Source of the DNA: JAYFRE01 sp034926235
Lineage (GTDB): Bacteria; Pseudomonadota; Alphaproteobacteria; Rhodospirillales; Magnetospirillaceae
Direction of reading: 5' to 3'
DNA length: 17,417 nucleotides
NCBI GenBank assembly: GCA_034926235.1
Contig: JAYFRE010000158.1
Location: 1 to 17,417 of the forward strand
Shown: in pieces, positions 13,202-17,417 of the stretch
How positions within the stretch are numbered: position 1 is the first letter of the stretch
Layout of the letters: every line of letters starts with the position of its first letter
Notes under the pieces: model-generated
Databases searched by the model: none
Seen by the model: only the letters and a program-made list of their open reading frames with translations
What the model was told of the DNA's origin: nothing
Made by a program: the position numbers and the translations under genes

Positions 13202-15508
13202 TTAGAACCTCGTTCCAAAGTTGAGCCTGAAGAACTCTGTCTCGTCATAGTCTTTCTTGATCACCGGAACGGCGAGGTCGATGTTGATCGGCCCCATCGG
13301 CGACGTCCAGATGACGCCGGTGCCGATGGACATGCGCGGTGCGGAAGACGAATAGACTTTATCGGACGGCACGCTGGAATCCGTCTTGCCAATGCCGCCG
13401 GCATCGACGAACAGCTTGCCCTTGATACCCATTTCCTTCGGCGCCCCGACGGGGAAGGTCAGGTTGGCCGTGCCTGTATATTGCCACAAGCCGCCCAAAG
13501 GATCCCTGGTCGCCTTGTCGCGCGGACTGACGCCGGCATCTTCAAAGCCGCGCAAGCTGTCGCCACCCAGATAAAAGCGCTGAGTGATGCTGATCTTGCG
13601 ATCGGAATAGCCCCACATATATCCGGCGCTTGCACCGAACATCAGGACCGTATCCTCGGCCAGCTTGAAATATTTACCCGCGCTGGTCGTCGCTTTGACG
13701 AACTGTTCCGAGCCGCCCAGCCCGGCGAATTCGGTGCCCAGCTTCAGATAATAGCCGCGCGAAGGCTCGATTCTGCTGTCGCGCCGGTCATAGGTGAAGG
13801 TATGGCCAAGCGAGGACAAGGTGGTCGTGCCGGCCTGTTCCTTGATATAGAACGAAGCACTGTTGTCAACATTGGTGACATCGGTGCTGGACAAAGTATA
13901 GCGCCAATCGCTGCGCAGATATTCGTTGTAGTAATAGCCCATGCGCAACGCGCCGCCATAGGTTTTGGCGTCGTAATAATAGGTTGAATGCTGGGTTGTA
14001 TTGACGTTGTAAAGATCGAACCCGGCGGCCAGACGGCGATCGAGGAAATAGGGTTCGGTAAAGCCCATATCGATCGAGGTCCGTTCCTGCGCGAGCGTGC
14101 CGGTGACGCGCAGATCCTGTCCGCGTCCCAACAGGTTACGTTCGCGTGCGCCGACTTCCAGCAACGCGCCGACCGAACTGGACCAACCGATGCCGAACGA
14201 CAACTCGCCGGTCGATTTCTCGGTCACATCGACATTGACCACGGTGCGGTCGGCCGCAGTTTCGGACGGCACATTATTGACCTCGACGCTCTCAAAGAAG
14301 TTGAGATCATTGATGCGCTCACGCGACCGGCGCAGCTTCGCGCTGTTGAAAGCGTCCCCTTCGACCAGACGGAATTCACGCCGGATCACCTTGTCCTGGG
14401 TGCGCACATTGCCTTGGATGTTGATGCGCTCGACATAAACCCGGGCTCCTTCCTGAATGTCGAAGGTGATGTCCATGGTATGGTTTTCGCGATTGCGCAC
14501 CAGTTGAGGCTTGATGTCGACGAAGGCGTAGCCGGCGGTTCCCACCGCATCGGTCAGAGCCAGGATGGTGTTCTCGATCTCGTCGGCATTGTACCAATCG
14601 CCGCTTTTGAAGGTAAGCAGCGGTTCCAGCGCCTCGATCTTGAGATCGGGCAGCATGGAGGTAACGGCCGTTTTACCCACCCGGTAGGGCTCGCCCTCCT
14701 CCAAGGTGAAGGTCAGGTAGAAATTCTCACGGTCGGGGCTCAGTTCGGCCACGGTCGAGACGACGCGGAAATCGGCGTAGCCTTCCCGCAAATAGAACCG
14801 GCGCAGCAATTCGCGGTCGTAATTGACCCGATCCGGATCATAGCTGTCATCAGCCGTAAGGAAACGGTACCAGCGTTCTTCCTTGGTCTGAAGAACCTCC
14901 CGCAACGAACCGTCGCTGAATTCCTTATTGCCGACGAAATTGATCCGGCTGACATAGGTCCGGGGACCTTCATTGATCTCGAAGACCAGATCGACGCGGT
15001 TTTGCGGCAACTCAATCAGCTTAGGTTCGACCGTCGCGGCGAAACGCCCATTGCGGCGATAAATCTCGAGGATGCGCTTGACGTCGTTCTGCACCTTGGT
15101 CCGGGTGTAGACCGTGCGGGGTCTAAGCTGAATTTCAGGCTGAAGCTGGTCGGCTTTGACGCGGTTGTTTCCCTCGAAAGCCAAGCGGTTGATGATGGGG
15201 TTTTCCACCACCGAGACGATCAAGGAATCACCTTCGCGGTGGATCGACACGTCGGCGAACAATCCGGTCGCGAACAGACTTTTCAGCGCCCGGTCGACAC
15301 GGCTCGAACTGAATGTCTCGCCTTCGGTGATCGACAGATAGGACCGGATGGTCTCGGGTTCGATCCGCTGGTTGCCCTGAATGACGATATCCCGGATCGC
15401 GCCGGAATCAGAGACCTGCGCAACAACAGGAGAAAAGGACAAAAAGGCCGCGGCGACACCGGCCAACACCAGGCGAAAGAAACAGTTCAAGGACACCCCC
15501 TGAAGCAC
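13202..15508 (-). CDS. bamA: Outer membrane protein assembly factor BamA
   Basis: BamA is the Omp85 core of the BAM complex, inserting beta-barrel proteins into the outer membrane. The 768-residue precursor has a signal peptide (hydrophobic FRLVLAGVAAAFLSF, with probable cleavage after PVVA near residue 30) and five POTRA domains at about 36-102, 104-181, 185-273, 275-355 and 357-430, several opening with a characteristic xFxGN or IQGN. A 16-stranded barrel follows from about 432 to the C-terminal TRF. The loop-6 motif is LRGF at 652-655. The listed start is GTG 15508, which lacks a clear ribosome site. A TTG at 15490, 5 bases after AGGGGG, would give a more typical signal peptide (MNCFFRLVL). 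The stop lies 3 bases before the ompH start. Confidence 0.96.
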   Translation of the reverse strand: MLQGVSLNCFFRLVLAGVAAAFLSFSPVVAQVSDSGAIRDIVIQGNQRIEPETIRSYLSITEGETFSSSRVDRALKSLFATGLFADVSIHREGDSLIVSVVENPIINRLAFEGNNRVKADQLQPEIQLRPRTVYTRTKVQNDVKRILEIYRRNGRFAATVEPKLIELPQNRVDLVFEINEGPRTYVSRINFVGNKEFSDGSLREVLQTKEERWYRFLTADDSYDPDRVNYDRELLRRFYLREGYADFRVVSTVAELSPDRENFYLTFTLEEGEPYRVGKTAVTSMLPDLKIEALEPLLTFKSGDWYNADEIENTILALTDAVGTAGYAFVDIKPQLVRNRENHTMDITFDIQEGARVYVERINIQGNVRTQDKVIRREFRLVEGDAFNSAKLRRSRERINDLNFFESVEVNNVPSETAADRTVVNVDVTEKSTGELSFGIGWSSSVGALLEVGARERNLLGRGQDLRVTGTLAQERTSIDMGFTEPYFLDRRLAAGFDLYNVNTTQHSTYYYDAKTYGGALRMGYYYNEYLRSDWRYTLSSTDVTNVDNSASFYIKEQAGTTTLSSLGHTFTYDRRDSRIEPSRGYYLKLGTEFAGLGGSEQFVKATTSAGKYFKLAEDTVLMFGASAGYMWGYSDRKISITQRFYLGGDSLRGFEDAGVSPRDKATRDPLGGLWQYTGTANLTFPVGAPKEMGIKGKLFVDAGGIGKTDSSVPSDKVYSSSAPRMSIGTGVIWTSPMGPINIDLAVPVIKKDYDETEFFRLNFGTRF
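15496..15501 (-). promoter_or_regulatory. Candidate ribosome site supporting a TTG start for bamA
   Basis: Read on the - strand, AGGGGG (15501-15496) is followed after 5 bases by TTG (15490-15488), in the bamA frame. This pair is better spaced than anything in front of the GTG at 15508, and it would remove six residues before the signal peptide. It is a suggestion only. Confidence 0.35.
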
Positions 15509-15528
15509 CCCCGGACCGAAAAGGCCCG

Positions 15529-16668
15529 TCAGGACACGACGTTCTTTATGAAATCCCAGACCTTTAGATCGACCAAGTCATTGCGCGTGGCGAGCACCAT
15601 CAAGGCCAATACCAGAAACAGCCCAAGGCGGAAACCATATTCTTGGGTCCGGGCGCCAAGCGGTTTACCGCGCAAGGCCTCGATACCATAGAACAAGAGA
15701 TGGCCGCCGTCGAGCAGTGGAACAGGGAACAGATTGAACAAACCCAGATTGACCGATAACAGGATGGTGTAGAAGACGGCGGTGCCGACCCCAAGCTGTG
15801 CCGCCTGCCCTGCCCCCTTGGCAATTCGGATCGGGCCCGACAATTCACTGGTGTCGCGCGCGCCGGTCAGCATCTGGCCGACCACCTTCAGCGTGGATGA
15901 AACCATGGTCAGCGTTTCACGGCCCGCCGCGCCCAAAGCCGAAATCGGGCCGTGTCGAACAACCTCAAGGGCTGTTCCATCACCCCTGACGCCAATTCTG
16001 GGGTACTTTTGCACGTTCCCGAATGCGTCCCTTTCCTCGACAATGCGCGGATAGATCGCCAGATCCAGGCGCGCGCCGTCGCGGTCGACGACCAAAGTCA
16101 CCGGCTCTTGGACCGACAGGGTAATGATGCGCTGAAGATCCCGGAACCAATCGACCTTCTGCCCATCGGCCTCCAGGATGCGATCGCCCACTTTTAAACC
16201 CGCTTCCGCTGCCGCGCTGCCGGAAACCACCTCACCGATCACCGGTTGCAGGCGCGTCTCGCCATGGGCCAGGAACAGGATGGCGAACAACAGAAATCCG
16301 AACAGAAGATTGAAGATCGGACCGGCGGCGACGATGCTGGCGCGCTGCCACAGCTTTTTAGCCGGAAAAGCCCGGCTGCGTTCCGCAGGCGGAATCCCGT
16401 CCAGATCGCCGGGCACGCTGGCCGCATTCATGTCGCCCAGCATCTTGACATAGCCACCGATCGGCAAGGCGCAGATCTTCCAGCGCGTGCCCGACTTGCT
16501 GGTGAAGCCGACAAGTTCGGGACCGAATCCGACGGAGAAGGTCTCCACCTTGACCCCGTTCAGCCGCGCCAGCAGGAAATGCCCCATTTCATGGACAAAG
16601 ACGACCACGGTCAGAATGACCAGGAACATGACGCCATAGTTCCACAAACCAGACAGCAATTCGGTCAT
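15529..16668 (-). CDS. rseP: Site-2 zinc metalloprotease RseP (M50 family)
   Basis: RseP cuts transmembrane substrates such as anti-sigma factors within the membrane, as part of envelope stress signalling, and clears signal peptides. The 379-residue protein has the zinc motif HEMGH (26-30) in its first membrane span and the third zinc ligand in NLFPVPLLDGGH (312-323, D320). Further spans are predicted near 112-134, 297-316 and 345-362. One PDZ domain is visible (about 140-205), in contrast to the two of the 450-residue E. coli protein. Single-PDZ forms are common in alphaproteobacteria. The ATG at 16668 follows GAGGA, which includes bases of the dxr stop, 9 bases away. No rseA or rpoE is in the window, so its partner here is unknown. 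Confidence 0.95.
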   Translation of the reverse strand: MTELLSGLWNYGVMFLVILTVVVFVHEMGHFLLARLNGVKVETFSVGFGPELVGFTSKSGTRWKICALPIGGYVKMLGDMNAASVPGDLDGIPPAERSRAFPAKKLWQRASIVAAGPIFNLLFGFLLFAILFLAHGETRLQPVIGEVVSGSAAAEAGLKVGDRILEADGQKVDWFRDLQRIITLSVQEPVTLVVDRDGARLDLAIYPRIVEERDAFGNVQKYPRIGVRGDGTALEVVRHGPISALGAAGRETLTMVSSTLKVVGQMLTGARDTSELSGPIRIAKGAGQAAQLGVGTAVFYTILLSVNLGLFNLFPVPLLDGGHLLFYGIEALRGKPLGARTQEYGFRLGLFLVLALMVLATRNDLVDLKVWDFIKNVVS

Positions 16669-16677
16669 GGGCGATCC

Positions 16678-17417
16678 TCAGCCATATTTCGGCCGCGTCA
16701 TCCGCGACGACAAGAAACCGGCCAGACGCCGTGTCTCCGCATCCAGGGCTGCGACCTCGTCCAGGCTTTCGGCGTTCCGCGGTCCCATCCGTTCCAGGCA
16801 GTCCTGGGCGATACGAACGATGTCCAGAAAACCGATGCTCCGATCCAAAAAGGCCGCAACCGCCACTTCATTGGCCGCATTCATGATGGTGGGGGCTCCA
16901 CCGCCCTGACGCAAGACCTCGCGGGCAAGGTTTAGGGCCGGAAACCGTCCGGGATCCGGCGTTTCGAAGGTCAGCCGACCCAGCGCGGCCAGATCGAGCC
17001 GCGGCGCGGTGAAAGGCAGGCGTTCGGGCCAGCCCAGGGCATAGGAAATCGGCGTGCGCATGTCGGCGGTGCCCAATTGCGCCAGCATCGAACCGTCGGC
17101 ATAGGCAACCATGCTGTGGATCGCCGATTGGGGATGAACCAGCACCTCGATCATCGATTCGGGCATGGCGAACAAATGATGAGCTTCGATGATCTCCAGC
17201 CCTTTATTCATCATGCTGGCCGAATCGACCGATATCTTGGCCCCCATCTTCCAGTTCGGATGCGCCACCGCCTGTTCAGGCGTCACGACGGCCATGGCGT
17301 CGCGGCTCATCGTACGGAACGGCCCGCCCGACGCGGTCAGGACGATCTTTTCGATCGCGCCCCGCTGCGTTTCCTCCAACACCTGGAAAATCGCCGAATG
17401 TTCGGAATCGACCGGTA
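16678..17417 (-). CDS. dxr: 1-deoxy-D-xylulose 5-phosphate reductoisomerase Dxr (5' end beyond window)
   Basis: Dxr makes 2-C-methyl-D-erythritol 4-phosphate with NADPH, the committed step of the MEP isoprenoid route, and is the target of fosmidomycin. About 245 C-terminal residues are present; the frame stays open to the window end and reads PVDSEHSAIFQVLEE there, so the N-terminal NADPH domain is outside. Visible are the flexible-loop-type segment ASGGPFR, the HPNWKMGAKISVDSASMMNKG catalytic-domain signature (split here by eye), HPQSAIHSMV and the C-terminal MNAANEVAVAAFL. An internal GTG at 17382 is not the start. The gene is the first of the operon seen in the window; undecaprenyl and phospholipid synthesis genes (uppS, cdsA) usually precede it in relatives. 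Confidence 0.95.
   Translation of the reverse strand, partial: PVDSEHSAIFQVLEETQRGAIEKIVLTASGGPFRTMSRDAMAVVTPEQAVAHPNWKMGAKISVDSASMMNKGLEIIEAHHLFAMPESMIEVLVHPQSAIHSMVAYADGSMLAQLGTADMRTPISYALGWPERLPFTAPRLDLAALGRLTFETPDPGRFPALNLAREVLRQGGGAPTIMNAANEVAVAAFLDRSIGFLDIVRIAQDCLERMGPRNAESLDEVAALDAETRRLAGFLSSRMTRPKYG

Noticed and set aside
12359..15691. Two consecutive long + strand frames (542 and 567 codons) opposite lpxD, ompH, bamA and rseP
   Set aside because: They run in register with bamA; the single break at 13985-13987 comes from a TCA serine codon of bamA. This is the expected shadow of codon bias, not an antisense gene.

Overview
The window is a stretch of a chromosome of moderately high GC from an alphaproteobacterium, most likely Rhodospirillales-like (a Magnetospirillum or Rhodospirillum relative). 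Three things point there: the order of the housekeeping genes, an alphaproteobacterial SOS box of the form GAAC-N7-GAAC in front of lexA, and LpxI in the place of LpxH in lipid A synthesis. The assignment comes from protein and motif recognition; no database search was run. Coding density is very high. No stretch longer than about 120 bases lacks a gene, and I saw no tRNA, rRNA, insertion sequence, phage gene or CRISPR array.

Left part, + strand (1-2660): trpD and trpC, overlapping at TTGA and presumably the tail of a trp operon whose trpG lies just left of the window. lexA follows, with its own promoter and self-regulatory operator. Convergent to lexA on the - strand is comEC (2617-4770), which overlaps the lexA 3' end by 44 bases. 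comEC shares a 117-base divergent region with gltX (4888-6291, +). gltA (citrate synthase, +) follows, and then a 64-residue single-membrane-span protein that overlaps the gltA stop codon.

Right part, - strand (17417 down to 7914): a compact ten-gene envelope operon read in the order dxr (cut by the window edge), rseP, bamA, ompH/skp, lpxD, fabZ, lpxA, lpxI, lpxB, gloA. Neighbouring genes overlap or lie 20 bases or fewer apart, so they are probably one transcript with translational coupling. The set joins isoprenoid precursor synthesis (dxr), site-2 proteolysis in the envelope stress response (rseP), outer-membrane protein delivery and insertion (skp, bamA), hydroxyacyl-ACP dehydration (fabZ) and the first half of lipid A synthesis (lpxD, lpxA, lpxI, lpxB). 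A glyoxalase I gene (gloA) is coupled to the end of lpxB by an ATGA overlap.

I do not see a previously undescribed system; this is mostly core genome. The points most worth a second look are the unrecognised membrane micro-gene after gltA, gloA attached to the lpx operon, the convergent lexA/comEC overlap, the direct trpC-lexA junction without the moaC-moeA pair I recall between them in relatives, and the LexA operator placed across the lexA -10 element.
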